From: GCA-002722245 sp038154685
GTDB lineage: Bacteria; Bacteroidota; Bacteroidia; Flavobacteriales_C; GCA-002722245
Length of the DNA: 64,000 nucleotides
NCBI GenBank assembly: GCA_038154685.1
Contig: JAYPYW010000009.1
Location: 3,563 to 67,562 of the forward strand
Direction of reading: 5' to 3'
Below, in pieces: positions 15,602 through 24,543 of the stretch. Made by a program: the position numbers and the translations under genes. The notes under the pieces are model-generated. The model ran no database searches, was not told where the DNA came from, and saw nothing but the letters and a program-made list of their open reading frames with translations. Position 1 is the stretch's first letter. Every line of letters starts with the position of its first letter.

Positions 15602-16182
15602 TGAAGGAAGCATTAATCGTTTTCGTTAAAAATCCAGAAAGAGGAAAAGTTAAAACTCGTTTAGCTGCTGATGTTGGAGAAGAGAAGGCTTTAGAGGTTT
15701 ATTATGACTTGTTGGAGTTTTCAAAATCTTTAATTTATTCAGAATTAAAAGCTTATGTTTTTCATTCTCCAGTTTTACTTCAAGGTTTGTTTTGGGGTGG
15801 GGCTGAGAATAGATTACAGGCTGAAGGAGATTTAGGTGTGAAAATGAGTACTGCAATAAATGAGGTGCTTAACGATGGAAATGATAAAGTTTGTGTGATT
15901 GGGAGCGATTGTTTTGAAATCACTCAGGAACATATAAAAGAGGCTTTTAAAGCCTTAGATAAAAACGATTTGGTTTTCGGACCAGCAAAAGATGGAGGTT
16001 ATTACCTTGTGGGGATGACTAAATTGCAAAACGCAATTTTTGAAGAAATGCCTTGGAGCCAGTCTGATTTATTGCAGACTACCCTGACAAAGGCAAAAAA
16101 CTTAAATTTGAATTACGAATTATTGGAAGAGTTAAGTGACGTTGATTATGTGACAGATCTTCCAAAAGACTATAAATTATAA
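15601..16182 (+). CDS. TIGR04282-family arsenosugar biosynthesis glycosyltransferase
   Basis: 193 residues with a nucleotidyl/glycosyltransferase GT-A-like fold: FVKNPERGKVKTRLA at the N-terminus (the nucleotide-binding GxxKTRL signature), VIGSDCFEIT, and FGPAKDGGYYLVGM near residue 130. The family is named for its position in arsenosugar operons, where it is inferred to modify or transfer the ribosyl moiety; direct biochemistry is lacking. One-base overlaps join it to arsS and arsM. Confidence 0.9.
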   Translation: MKEALIVFVKNPERGKVKTRLAADVGEEKALEVYYDLLEFSKSLIYSELKAYVFHSPVLLQGLFWGGAENRLQAEGDLGVKMSTAINEVLNDGNDKVCVIGSDCFEITQEHIKEAFKALDKNDLVFGPAKDGGYYLVGMTKLQNAIFEEMPWSQSDLLQTTLTKAKNLNLNYELLEELSDVDYVTDLPKDYKL

Positions 16183-17150
16183 TGGATACTTATTTAGAAA
16201 CCACCAAAGACGTATACAAGGAAGCAGCTTTAACTCCTGATGTTGGACTATGTTGTACAACTACGCCAGTTTGGCAATTACCAGGGTTAAGCATTCCTAA
16301 AAAGATGTTGGAAATGAACTACGGTTGCGGAAGCACCGTAAATCCTATGGATTTAGTGAATGATCCAACTATCCTATACGTTGGAGTTGGAGGAGGGATG
16401 GAGCTATTACAGTTCTCATATTTCTCTCGCCGAAAGGGTGGTGTCATCGGATTAGATGTAGTTGATGAAATGATTGATGCTTGTAACGAAAACATGATTC
16501 AAGCCGAAGAGGAGAATGAGTGGTTCGATAAATCTTTCATTGATGTTCGTAAGGGAGATGCCCTTAATTTACCTATAGAAGACAATTCGGTAGACGTAGC
16601 AGCACAGAACTGTTTATTCAATATATTTTCTCACGAAGACCTTAAAAAGGCCTTAGAAGAGATGTATAGAGTGCTTAAACCACACGGAAGGTTAGTGTTA
16701 AGTGATCCTATTGCTGAGAAAATGCCAGAGAACTTAAAGCAAGACGAAAGATTAAGAGCGCTTTGTTTATCGGGTTCTTTACCGTTAAAAGATTACATCA
16801 AAATGATTACTGATGTTGGTTTTGGTACAGTTGAAATCAGAGCCAAGCGTCCTTACAGAATATTAGATCCAGAAAACTATGATACAGATGAATTGATCTT
16901 CATCGAAAGTGTTGAAGTTTGCGCCATCAAAGATCCAATGCCAGAGGATGGTCCTTGCGTTTTCACTGGGAAGTCGGCAATTTACTACGGTTCGGAAGAA
17001 TACTTCGATGATGGAAAAGGGCATACTTTATTACAAAACCAACCATTAGCAGTCTGCGACAAAACTGCAGGAGCGCTAGGTGATTTAGGTAAAAAAGATA
17101 TTTACATTTCGGATTCCACGTACTTCTACGATGGAGGAGGGTGTTGTTAG
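16182..17150 (+). CDS. arsM: arsenosugar biosynthesis arsenite methyltransferase ArsM
   Basis: A 322-residue SAM-dependent methyltransferase that methylates arsenite to DMA(III), the substrate of ArsS. The arsenic-binding cysteines sit in VGLCCTTTPVW and MNYGCGSTVNP, followed by motif I YVGVGGGMELLQ and GLDVVDEMI. A C-terminal extension ends in GGGCC, an additional vicinal pair typical of this arsenosugar-type ArsM and able to bind trivalent arsenic. It is the last gene of the operon; a terminator follows. No arsR or arsenic efflux gene is in the window, so regulation is not evident. Confidence 0.94.
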   Translation: MDTYLETTKDVYKEAALTPDVGLCCTTTPVWQLPGLSIPKKMLEMNYGCGSTVNPMDLVNDPTILYVGVGGGMELLQFSYFSRRKGGVIGLDVVDEMIDACNENMIQAEEENEWFDKSFIDVRKGDALNLPIEDNSVDVAAQNCLFNIFSHEDLKKALEEMYRVLKPHGRLVLSDPIAEKMPENLKQDERLRALCLSGSLPLKDYIKMITDVGFGTVEIRAKRPYRILDPENYDTDELIFIESVEVCAIKDPMPEDGPCVFTGKSAIYYGSEEYFDDGKGHTLLQNQPLAVCDKTAGALGDLGKKDIYISDSTYFYDGGGCC

Positions 17151-17151
17151 T

Positions 17152-17180
17152 ACGCCCACGGATCTCACAGATTTTTACAG
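17152..17180. repeat. dispersed GATCTCACAGAT repeat
   Basis: CGCCCACGGATCTCACAGAT; related copies at 17288-17320, 38414-38442 and 45228-45278, each just downstream of a gene end. Confidence 0.6.
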
Positions 17181-17182
17181 AT

Positions 17183-17213
17183 AAAAAGGTCGTCATTTTG
17201 ACGACCTTTTTTT
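17183..17213 (+). terminator. arsM operon terminator
   Basis: AAAAAGGTCGTC / GACGACCTTTTTTT with a TTTT-containing loop. Confidence 0.9.
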
Positions 17214-17287
17214 ATGCCCTTCTGGATGACGTAATTACTTAGTTTAGTTCTTGTAGGAAGATACGAGTACTAATAACAAATCATAAT

Positions 17288-17320
17288 CCCCGAGATCCGC
17301 GAGATCCGCGGGCGCCAACA
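17288..17320. repeat. dispersed GATCCGCGAGATCCGCG repeat
   Basis: CCGAGATCCGCGAGATCCGC is a nine-base near-tandem (GAGATCCGC twice) ending in GGGCGCC; it looks like an inverted relative of the copy at 38414. Confidence 0.5.
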
Positions 17321-17393
17321 ACAAGTCAACTGCCTGTTCATAAATTCCCTCTATACACCCTAATTACCCCTAGGATTTCATTCTATGGTGCCT

Positions 17394-17401
17394 TATATTT
17401 G
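17394..17401 (+). promoter_or_regulatory. bioB promoter -7 element (TATATTTG)
   Basis: Exact TAnnTTTG match 20 bases upstream of the bioB ATG. No clear -33 box and no recognisable biotin operator. Confidence 0.5.
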
Positions 17402-17421
17402 CTGCACCAAAAAAGATCTTT

Positions 17422-18480
17422 ATGGAAATTCGTCACGATTGGAAATATGAGGAGGTGAGCGCACTTTACGATATGCCTTTGTTAGATTTAGTTTACAAGG
17501 CTGCTGGGGTTCACAGACAATTTCACGATTCAAAACAAGTTCAGATTTCATCATTAGTTTCAGTAAAAACTGGAGGATGTCCCGAAGATTGTTCATACTG
17601 TCCGCAAGCTGCTAGATATACAACTGATGTTGATGCTCATAAATTGATGGATCCACAGGATGTGATCGATCAAGCAAAGAAAGCTAAAGATGGAGGAGCT
17701 TCCAGAATGTGTTTAGGAGCTGCTTGGAGAGAAGTTAGAGATAACCGTGATTTCGATAACGTATTAGAAATGGTTAGAGGAATCAACGAGATGGATATGG
17801 AGGTTTGTTGTACGTTAGGAATGCTTAACGATGAACAAGCTCAAAGGTTAAAGGATGCTGGGCTTTATGCCTACAACCATAATATTGATACTTCAGAGGA
17901 AAAGTACGAGGATATTATTTCAACTAGAACATTTGAAGATAGATTAGATACACACAAGTCTGTTAGAAAGGCTGGTGTTACTTTATGTTCTGGAGGAATC
18001 ATTGGGTTAGGAGAAGAGAAGAAGGATAGAATCAACATGTTAATCACGCTAGCTAATTACGAGAAGCACCCTGAGTCGGTGCCGATTAACACTTTAGTTC
18101 CTGTTGAAGGAACTCCTTTACAGGACAATGAAAAAGTTCCATCATGGGATTTAATCAAAATGGTTTCTATTGCTAGAATCATGATGCCTGAGAGTGCTGT
18201 TAGACTTTCAGCTGGTAGGTTAGAATTATCTGATGAGGCTCAAGCAATGTGTTTCATGGCTGGTGCTAATTCAATCTTTGCAGGTGAGACTTTATTAACG
18301 ACTGATAACCCAGAGTTTCAGGCTGATAAAATCTTATTTAAAAACTTAGGTTTAAATCCTAAGGCTCCGTTTGCTGATGGTGAGCAACCTGTTGTAAATG
18401 AGCGTTACAAGGAAGGTTCAGCTAAAGCAAAGATGGAAGCTAAAGTGAAGGCTTGGAAAGAAGAAATGGCTGCTAAATAA
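17422..18480 (+). CDS. bioB: biotin synthase
   Basis: A 352-residue radical SAM enzyme that inserts sulfur into dethiobiotin. The [4Fe-4S] ligands are Cys53, Cys57 and Cys60 in GGCPEDCSYCPQ, and the [2Fe-2S] ligand set includes the later CTLGML and TLCSGGIIGLGE cysteines plus the SAGRLELSDE arginine region. Length and order are canonical, with a short lysine-rich tail. bioF follows after 17 bases, giving a small biotin operon; bioA, bioD and bioC/H are not in the window. Confidence 0.98.
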   Translation: MEIRHDWKYEEVSALYDMPLLDLVYKAAGVHRQFHDSKQVQISSLVSVKTGGCPEDCSYCPQAARYTTDVDAHKLMDPQDVIDQAKKAKDGGASRMCLGAAWREVRDNRDFDNVLEMVRGINEMDMEVCCTLGMLNDEQAQRLKDAGLYAYNHNIDTSEEKYEDIISTRTFEDRLDTHKSVRKAGVTLCSGGIIGLGEEKKDRINMLITLANYEKHPESVPINTLVPVEGTPLQDNEKVPSWDLIKMVSIARIMMPESAVRLSAGRLELSDEAQAMCFMAGANSIFAGETLLTTDNPEFQADKILFKNLGLNPKAPFADGEQPVVNERYKEGSAKAKMEAKVKAWKEEMAAK

Positions 18481-18497
18481 TTAAGCAGTTTTTAGAT

Positions 18498-19607
18498 ATG
18501 GAATTTAAGAAACAAAAGCATTTGTTGACTCAACGAGAGGAAGCAAATGCTTTTCGTTTTTTAAGACAATCTGAAGGCCTGATTGACTTCTGTTCGAACG
18601 ATTATTTAGGTCTGGCCCTTAAAGGTGAAGAATTCCAAGGAAAGCAAATAAAAGGAAGTGGAGGTTCCAGACTGTTGGCTGGTAATTACCCTGAAATTGA
18701 AGAGTTTGAAAACTTCTTAGCAAAGTTTCATCAATCTGAATCAGCTTTACTATTTAACTCCGGTTATAACGCTAATGTAGGGTTCTTCTCGGCAGTTCCT
18801 CAAAAAGGAGATACCATCTTTTACGATGAGTTGATACATGCATCGATTAAAGACGGTATGCGACTTTCGTTTGCTAAATCATATTCTTTCAAGCACAATG
18901 ATGTGCACGACCTTAAAAACAAGCTTAAAAGGGCTGAGGGTGATATTTATATAGTTGTGGAGAGTGTTTATTCAATGGATGGCGATTCTGCTCCATTGGT
19001 TGAATTAGCAGCTCTTTGTGAAGAGGAAGGGTTGTGCTTAATAGTGGATGAAGCCCACGGAGTAGGTGTTTTTGGTGATAACGGAGAAGGTTTAGTACAG
19101 GCTTTAGGTTTGGAAGAAGCGGTTCCTGTGCGAATAGTAACCTTCGGAAAAGCTATTGGTGCTCATGGGGCAGCAGTAATATCTAATCAATTAATCAAAG
19201 ATTTCCTCATAAATTTCTGTCGAAGTTTTATTTACACAACAGCATTACCACCCCATGCAATTCAATCATTACAAAGCAGCTATGCTGCTCTAAAAAAGGA
19301 AAGTCTTATTGAGGAACTTGCTAAAAAAATAAAGTTATTTAAATCTCAATTCTCCGATCTCGATTCTCAATTCTTAATATCAAGTAATTCTTCAATTCAG
19401 TGTGTTTTGTTTTCTGGAAATAAATTAGTTAAAAGTATTTCTAAAGAATTGGTTAGTGCTGGTTTTGATGTTCGGCCAGTAATGAGTCCAACTGTTAAAA
19501 AAGGAGAGGAGCGCATCCGAATTTGTTTACACGTTTTCAACTCCGATGAGGATATAATCAATCTTGCAAATGCAATTAAAACTCAAATCGCTAAAGCAAG
19601 AAATTAA
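18498..19607 (+). CDS. bioF: 8-amino-7-oxononanoate synthase (BioF-like)
   Basis: A 369-residue PLP-dependent alpha-oxoamine synthase that condenses pimeloyl-ACP/CoA with alanine. Family features: FCSNDYLGLA near the N-terminus, GSGGSRLLAGNYPEIEEFE, DEAHGVGVFG (PLP-stacking), and the Schiff-base lysine in TFGKAIGAHGAAV. Its place directly behind bioB supports BioF rather than the related Kbl or SPT enzymes. The 3' end overlaps the MATE gene. Confidence 0.93.
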   Translation: MEFKKQKHLLTQREEANAFRFLRQSEGLIDFCSNDYLGLALKGEEFQGKQIKGSGGSRLLAGNYPEIEEFENFLAKFHQSESALLFNSGYNANVGFFSAVPQKGDTIFYDELIHASIKDGMRLSFAKSYSFKHNDVHDLKNKLKRAEGDIYIVVESVYSMDGDSAPLVELAALCEEEGLCLIVDEAHGVGVFGDNGEGLVQALGLEEAVPVRIVTFGKAIGAHGAAVISNQLIKDFLINFCRSFIYTTALPPHAIQSLQSSYAALKKESLIEELAKKIKLFKSQFSDLDSQFLISSNSSIQCVLFSGNKLVKSISKELVSAGFDVRPVMSPTVKKGEERIRICLHVFNSDEDIINLANAIKTQIAKARN

Positions 19608-20925
19608 GCAAACCGCTTTATTGGCACTTCCAATTAGTTTGGGGCAATTAGGTCATGTACTCACAGGAGTGGCAGATTACACCATGTTGGGACACACCGA
19701 TCCTTTGCAGATGGCGGGAGCAACTTTTGCTACATCGGTTTTCTTCCCAGTAATGATTTTAGGTTTAGGATTTAGTTTGGGGTTAACCCCATTAGTTGCT
19801 AACGCAAACGGGGCCAGAGAGCATGATAAACTCAAAGCGTTATTCCGAACAGGGTTTAAGTTGAATTTGATTTTGGGAATACTGCTTTTCCTTAGTTTAT
19901 ACTTCCTTAGCGGAAAGCTAGAATGGTTTAATCAGCCTTCAGAGGTTCTTAGCGTTTGTAAAAACTATTTCCTACTCATTTCCATATCAATCATTCCAAT
20001 AATGCTTTTTCAGGCCTTAAAAACGTTTTTAGAAGGTTTGCAGGATACAAAGACGCCAATGGTGATTTCATTGCTTGGAAACGCTTTAAATGTAGTTTTA
20101 AACTATTTCCTGATCTTCGAACACGATGGCTTTGGTGGAATGGGAATAGAAGGAGCAGGTTGGGCAACATTAATTGCTAGATCTGCTATGTTTATTGGTT
20201 TTGTAGGGTTTTATCTTTCAAAATCTCATTTAAGAAATGCTTTGGCTTCAGTGCTTTCAGAGGTCGTTAACTTCAAATATCTCAAGGAAATTCTAAACAT
20301 TGGTTTGCCTATTTCAACTTACATGTTTTTCGAAGTAACAGCCTTTTCAGCAGCTACATTCATGATGGGTTGGATAAGCGATGATCATATCACTGCGCAC
20401 CAAGCCGCGTTGTCATTAGCGTCTTTATCCTTTGTGGTTTGCATGGGAGTTGGAAATGCAGGAAGTATCCGCTCGGCTACATTGGTGGGAGAAAAAAGAT
20501 TGGAAAACATAAAGGGAGTTGTGACTTCAGTAGTAACAATATCACTTGTATTGAGCACTTTCGCAGCTTTGTTGTTCTTAACTTTTAAAGATTCATTACC
20601 TCTGATTTTTGTTGATTCTCAAGAAACTGAAATAGTTGAATTTGCATCAGTCATGTTATTGTATGCGGCGTTATTTCAATTCTCAGATGGTTTGCAGGTA
20701 ATCTTTCAAGGATTGTTGCAAGGAATAGGGGATGTTAAAATTCCTTCGCTGATTGCTATTGCCTCATACTGGTTAATTGGGCTACCATTTGGGTACTGGT
20801 TAGCTTTTGAAACAGAGGTAGGGTATTCAGGGATTTGGATTGGTTTAGCAATTGGGTTGACTATTTCTGCAACTCTACAGATTTTGAGGTATCGATCGAG
20901 TTTTAGGAAGTTGATTGCGGGTTAA
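19570..20925 (+). CDS. MATE family efflux transporter
   Basis: About 451 residues with 12 hydrophobic segments. The N-terminus LLALPISLGQLGHVLTGVADYTMLGH and the internal repeat starting near EILNIGLPISTYMFFEV are typical of the NorM/DinF-like MATE family, which exports cationic drugs or metabolites with Na+ or H+. The start is the ATG at 19570, 38 bases inside bioF; a TTG two codons earlier (19564) is also possible. The substrate cannot be inferred; overlap with bioF suggests co-expression rather than a role in biotin export. Confidence 0.92.
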   Translation: MQLKLKSLKQEIKQTALLALPISLGQLGHVLTGVADYTMLGHTDPLQMAGATFATSVFFPVMILGLGFSLGLTPLVANANGAREHDKLKALFRTGFKLNLILGILLFLSLYFLSGKLEWFNQPSEVLSVCKNYFLLISISIIPIMLFQALKTFLEGLQDTKTPMVISLLGNALNVVLNYFLIFEHDGFGGMGIEGAGWATLIARSAMFIGFVGFYLSKSHLRNALASVLSEVVNFKYLKEILNIGLPISTYMFFEVTAFSAATFMMGWISDDHITAHQAALSLASLSFVVCMGVGNAGSIRSATLVGEKRLENIKGVVTSVVTISLVLSTFAALLFLTFKDSLPLIFVDSQETEIVEFASVMLLYAALFQFSDGLQVIFQGLLQGIGDVKIPSLIAIASYWLIGLPFGYWLAFETEVGYSGIWIGLAIGLTISATLQILRYRSSFRKLIAG

Positions 20926-20968
20926 CCCACTCAGTCCGCAGGACTGAGGAGGTGTCAGTAACAGTAAT

Positions 20969-21899
20969 TTAAGAGATTTTAATCACACTCTGTTCACATG
21001 AATCATAGTAAGCTTTCGCATTCCAGTTTTCCTTGATGAAAGCTTGAACTTTTGGGAATTCATCTTGCATAATCGATGCATCCATTACGAATCCCATTAC
21101 AGTTCCGGTATGGCCTACAAAAACACCCATTTTGTTTTGCTCAGCAAACTCAACCATTAAATCAAACTTTGGTTTTGGTAAAGCTTCTTGATTGATTTGC
21201 GCGCTCATAGTGATGGCTTTATACACCAATTGATCATCATTAGTCATGGACCCCGTTTGATAGAATTCCAATATTTCATTAAAGGCAACGTAATCTGCTG
21301 AGTTGTAATTGAAGTTTTGGAATATTTCATACGGGTTTAAAGTAACTAAACTTTCTGAGTCAAAGTATATTACCCCAAATTGCTTAGAGATAAGGTTGAA
21401 TACCTTTTCTCCAGTAAGTGGATTGAATATTCTGTCGATTTCTTTATCTAAAACAGGATCAGCAGGAAGTATTTTAGCAGTGATTTGATAAAGGGTTTCT
21501 TTACCAAATTTTGTGTTGTAATATTTATTTAGTGCCAACAATAGCCCCATGATATTAGTTGATCCAGCCGACAATCCTTTTCCAATTGGAATGTTGGAAT
21601 GCTGAACAACTTTAATTTTCGAATGGGAGGCATAAACGAAATCTTTTACGATAGAAATGTCATCGATTTCGGCTTTAGATATTTCTTTTAACTCAACGCC
21701 ATTAACTAATTTTTGGTAGATATAAAGCGCAGGGAAAACGTTTTCAGGGATAGAGAATTCAGGTTTGTCGGATTCGTAAATAAATGTTTTCGTACAAAAC
21801 TTAGAAGAAGTAATACCTGGTATTATAAAATCCTCCGTGGGCGTTAATTTACATTGAACAAGCTCTCCAANNNNNNNNNNCAATTACTCTTTCCGTCAT
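20969..21899 (-). CDS. GHMP kinase, PduX/L-threonine-kinase-like (interrupted by assembly gap)
   Basis: About 305 residues. The N-terminal GELVQ motif directly follows the gap, and the ATP-binding GHMP motif 2 reads PIGKGLSAGSTNIMG near residue 105, where PduX has GKGxxSSxADI. A C-terminal GHTGTVMGFV matches GHMP motif 3. GELVQ plus PIGKG points to the PduX group (threonine kinase for cobalamin side-chain synthesis) rather than mevalonate or homoserine kinase. The likely start is ATG at 21899 (MTERVI), in another frame from the rest because the ten Ns are nominal. No cobalamin genes are nearby. Confidence 0.75.
21871..21880. other. assembly gap (10 N) inside the GHMP kinase gene
   Basis: The gap separates the first six codons from GELVQ. 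GHMP kinases of this type usually read about AxxPGSCGELVQ here, so a few codons are missing. Confidence 0.95.
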
Positions 21900-22076
21900 G
21901 TACCTTTCCTGTGGGTTAAAAGACCGCCTTCTGGTTGGCGGTTCCTAAAAATAACGATTAATAAAATACGTGTCACGTTTTAGGATGATTTTTTTGTTTT
22001 TCGCGGGGGAAATAAATAATAAGTTCAAAGGGAAAATAAATATTAACTTTAAACTACCGAACTAAACACAATTAAT

Positions 22077-22646
22077 ATGAAACAAATTCTTTTATCGGTT
22101 ACTGCGGCAATAGGGCTATTAAGTTGCGGTGGTGGTGATGCAGAAGTAGTGGGACTGCCTCCTTTAGATACGGTTCCAGCGATTGACTCCTCTTTATTTG
22201 ATACTGTTGTAGTAGATTCCACTTGGCATGTATTTCCACCATTTGATGAAGCTAAGGACCCAAACTTAGACACTACTGAGGTTATAGGTAGATCATTGGA
22301 TAGTTTACACTCTGAAATTGAGGCTTCAACAGATTTATCTTTAGCGCCAGATACCAATGCACAAATTGTTGGGAAATGGATGGTTCACCAGAAGGTTATC
22401 GGAAGCGAAGTTGCGTCTGGACAAAAAGAGGTTTTTGCTGTTTATCACCAAGATTCTATTTTCTCTATGAAAGCGATTAATGTTCTGGGTAAATGGTGGA
22501 TTGAAGGAAACCTATTATTTCAAAAGTACGAGTTGCCAACAAAAATGAATGTTGATACTTCGAAAATCAGTGTTTTAAATGATTCTGTTCTTCAGGTTTC
22601 TGAGTTAAACGGAGAGGCACAATACATTTTTAAGAAAGTAAATTAA
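22077..22646 (+). CDS. hypothetical lipoprotein
   Basis: 189 residues. A lipoprotein signal ends in LLSC with acylated Cys17, followed by GGGDAE; acidic residues after the cysteine favour outer-membrane or surface sorting in Bacteroidota. The mature part is acidic and Asp/Val/Thr-rich, then a ~90-residue C-terminal domain (KWMVHQKVIGSEVASGQKEV, FSMKAINVLGKWWIEGN) that resembles small lipocalin-like domains such as DUF4488/lipocalin_4; I cannot name it securely. It overlaps rarA by one base. Confidence 0.8.
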   Translation: MKQILLSVTAAIGLLSCGGGDAEVVGLPPLDTVPAIDSSLFDTVVVDSTWHVFPPFDEAKDPNLDTTEVIGRSLDSLHSEIEASTDLSLAPDTNAQIVGKWMVHQKVIGSEVASGQKEVFAVYHQDSIFSMKAINVLGKWWIEGNLLFQKYELPTKMNVDTSKISVLNDSVLQVSELNGEAQYIFKKVN

Positions 22647-23917
22647 TGAATCAACCCTTAGCAGAACGATTACGTCCAAGTTCCCTGGATGATTATTTGG
22701 GGCAACAGCATTTAATTGGACCGGAAGGGCCAATTAGATTGGCTATTCAAGGTAATCTTCTGCCAAGTATGATTTTTTGGGGGCCTCCTGGAGTTGGTAA
22801 AACTACATTGGCGCATATAATATCCAAACAATTAGATCGACCGTTTTATACACTAAGTGCAATTAATTCGGGGGTTAAGGATGTTAGGGAAGTAATAAAA
22901 AAGGCGGAATCAAGTGGTTTATTCGCAGGTGGGCAATCACCAGTGTTATTCATCGATGAAATTCACCGATTTAGTAAGTCCCAGCAAGATTCATTGTTAG
23001 GAGCAGTAGAGAAAGGTGTTGTTACCCTAATAGGAGCAACTACAGAGAACCCTTCTTTTGAAGTGATCTCAGCGCTGCTTTCTAGAAGTCAGGTTTATAT
23101 TTTGGAACATCATTCCAAAGAAGAATTGGAGGCTTTATTGCAAAAAGCAATTAAAGAGGATGTTATTCTTTCCAAGAAGAAAATCACGCTTAAGGAGACC
23201 GAAGCTTTAATTAAATTAAGTGGAGGTGACGCTCGTAAATTACTGAATAATTTTGAGTTGGTAGTTAATTCAATTGGAGGTGATAAAGTTGAAATCACCA
23301 ACGATAAAGTTCAGCAACATGTTCAAAAGAACTTAGCGATTTATGATAAATCGGGAGAGCAGCATTATGATATTGTTTCTGCATTCATTAAATCCATAAG
23401 AGGGAGTGATCCCAATGCGGCTGTATATTATTTAGCAAGAATGATTGAAGGCGGTGAAGATCCTAAATTTATTGCCCGAAGATTAGTTATCTCTGCTTCT
23501 GAAGATATTGGATTGGCAAACCCTACGGCTTTGGTTATGGCCAACGGTTGTTTTGAAGCCGTTAAAAATATTGGTTATCCCGAATGTAGAATTCCATTGT
23601 CTCAATGCACCATTTATTTAGCTACTTCGCCCAAAAGTAACAGTGCATACAAGGCTATCAACCAAGCAATGGCAACGGTTCGTCAGACTGGAGATTTGCC
23701 AATTCCATTACATTTAAGAAATGCACCAACTAAACTAATGACCGACTTAGGTTATGGAAAAGATTACCAATATTCCCATGCTGGTCAGGGTAATTTCATC
23801 GATCAAGAGTTTTTTCCTGAGGAGTTATCAGGTACTAAATTCTACGAACCTGGAGACAACAAGCGCGAAAAAACAATAGCAGATTGGTTGAAGCAGCTGT
23901 GGAAAGGTAAGTATTAA
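22646..23917 (+). CDS. rarA: replication-associated recombination protein A (AAA+ ATPase)
   Basis: 423 residues, homologous to RarA/MgsA/WRNIP1, a AAA+ ATPase related to the clamp loader that acts at stalled replication forks. The N-terminus LAERLRPSSLDDYLGQQHL is diagnostic, followed by Walker A GPPGVGKTT, Walker B VLFIDEIHRFSK, sensor 1 GATTENPSFE, and arginine-finger SRSQVY; the C-terminal tetramerisation domain contains GSDPNAAVYYLARMIEGGEDP. Starts within the stop codon of the lipoprotein gene (TAATG). Confidence 0.97.
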   Translation: MNQPLAERLRPSSLDDYLGQQHLIGPEGPIRLAIQGNLLPSMIFWGPPGVGKTTLAHIISKQLDRPFYTLSAINSGVKDVREVIKKAESSGLFAGGQSPVLFIDEIHRFSKSQQDSLLGAVEKGVVTLIGATTENPSFEVISALLSRSQVYILEHHSKEELEALLQKAIKEDVILSKKKITLKETEALIKLSGGDARKLLNNFELVVNSIGGDKVEITNDKVQQHVQKNLAIYDKSGEQHYDIVSAFIKSIRGSDPNAAVYYLARMIEGGEDPKFIARRLVISASEDIGLANPTALVMANGCFEAVKNIGYPECRIPLSQCTIYLATSPKSNSAYKAINQAMATVRQTGDLPIPLHLRNAPTKLMTDLGYGKDYQYSHAGQGNFIDQEFFPEELSGTKFYEPGDNKREKTIADWLKQLWKGKY

Positions 23918-23922
23918 TATTT

Positions 23923-24018
23923 AGGACCCAGGACCCAGGACCCAGGACCCAGGAGCGGCCTTTCGACTTCGCTCAAGGTGACTTCGGCTGTGTTCGTCAT
24001 CCTGAGCGGAGTCGAAGG
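23923..24018. repeat. composite intergenic repeat: (AGGACCC)4 plus inverted GTCGAAGG pair
   Basis: Four perfect tandem copies of the 7-mer AGGACCC at 23923-23950, then 23959-23982 and 23996-24018, which are inverted copies of the CCTGAGCGGAGTCGAAGG repeat also found at 4054. Too short-period and spacerless to be CRISPR. Confidence 0.8.
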
Positions 24019-24019
24019 A

Positions 24020-24517
24020 CTATATTCTATCCAACTCAATAATTTCCAAATCTTGAAACTCACCAGTTTCAGTGATTTTAAGTTTAATGGCCGTTTGTAT
24101 TTTATGAAACCCATGTTTACCGCAAGCTCCGGGGTTTATATGTAAATGATGCAATTTATGGTCGTAAACAACCTTTAAAACATGTGAATGCCCGCATACG
24201 AAAATATCTGGTTTTTCCCTTTGAATTAAATCAAGAGCATAAGGCTTATATCTCCCAGGGTAGCCAGCGATATGGGTGATTACAATCTTTTTTCCATGGA
24301 TTTCAAAGATCTGGTCCTTTGGGTATTCTGATCGAACAACATGATCATCGATGTTTCCTTGAACCCCAATTACGGGTTTAATGGCCATTATTTCATCCAT
24401 TACTGAGATGTTTCCAATATCTCCACCATGCCAAACCATATCAACTGATTGGATATGCTTTTTTAGCCTTGGGTCAAGGTAAGAATGGGTGTCGGAAAGA
24501 ATTAGAATTCTTGTCAT
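24020..24517 (-). CDS. YfcE/MJ0936-family metallophosphoesterase
   Basis: A 165-residue calcineurin-like phosphodiesterase with the dimetal ligands in order: SDTHSYLD (Asp8, His10), WHGGDIGN, VQGNIDD, ITHIAGYP and CGHSHVLK. E. coli YfcE hydrolyses phosphodiester test substrates; the physiological substrate is unknown. A final ILILSD start is canonical. Lies behind the DUF2461 gene on the same strand, 26 bases apart, possibly in one transcript. Confidence 0.93.
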   Translation of the reverse strand: MTRILILSDTHSYLDPRLKKHIQSVDMVWHGGDIGNISVMDEIMAIKPVIGVQGNIDDHVVRSEYPKDQIFEIHGKKIVITHIAGYPGRYKPYALDLIQREKPDIFVCGHSHVLKVVYDHKLHHLHINPGACGKHGFHKIQTAIKLKITETGEFQDLEIIELDRI

Positions 24518-24543
24518 TTTTAGCGTCCTCTGCGTCCAAATAA

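Noticed and set aside
17288..17421. Riboswitch or biotin operator upstream of bioB
   Set aside because: No conserved aptamer or BirA-type palindrome; the palindromic text belongs to dispersed repeats.
23923..23950. Short regular repeats that might be a CRISPR array
   Set aside because: Seven-base unit repeated without spacers; no cas genes in the window.
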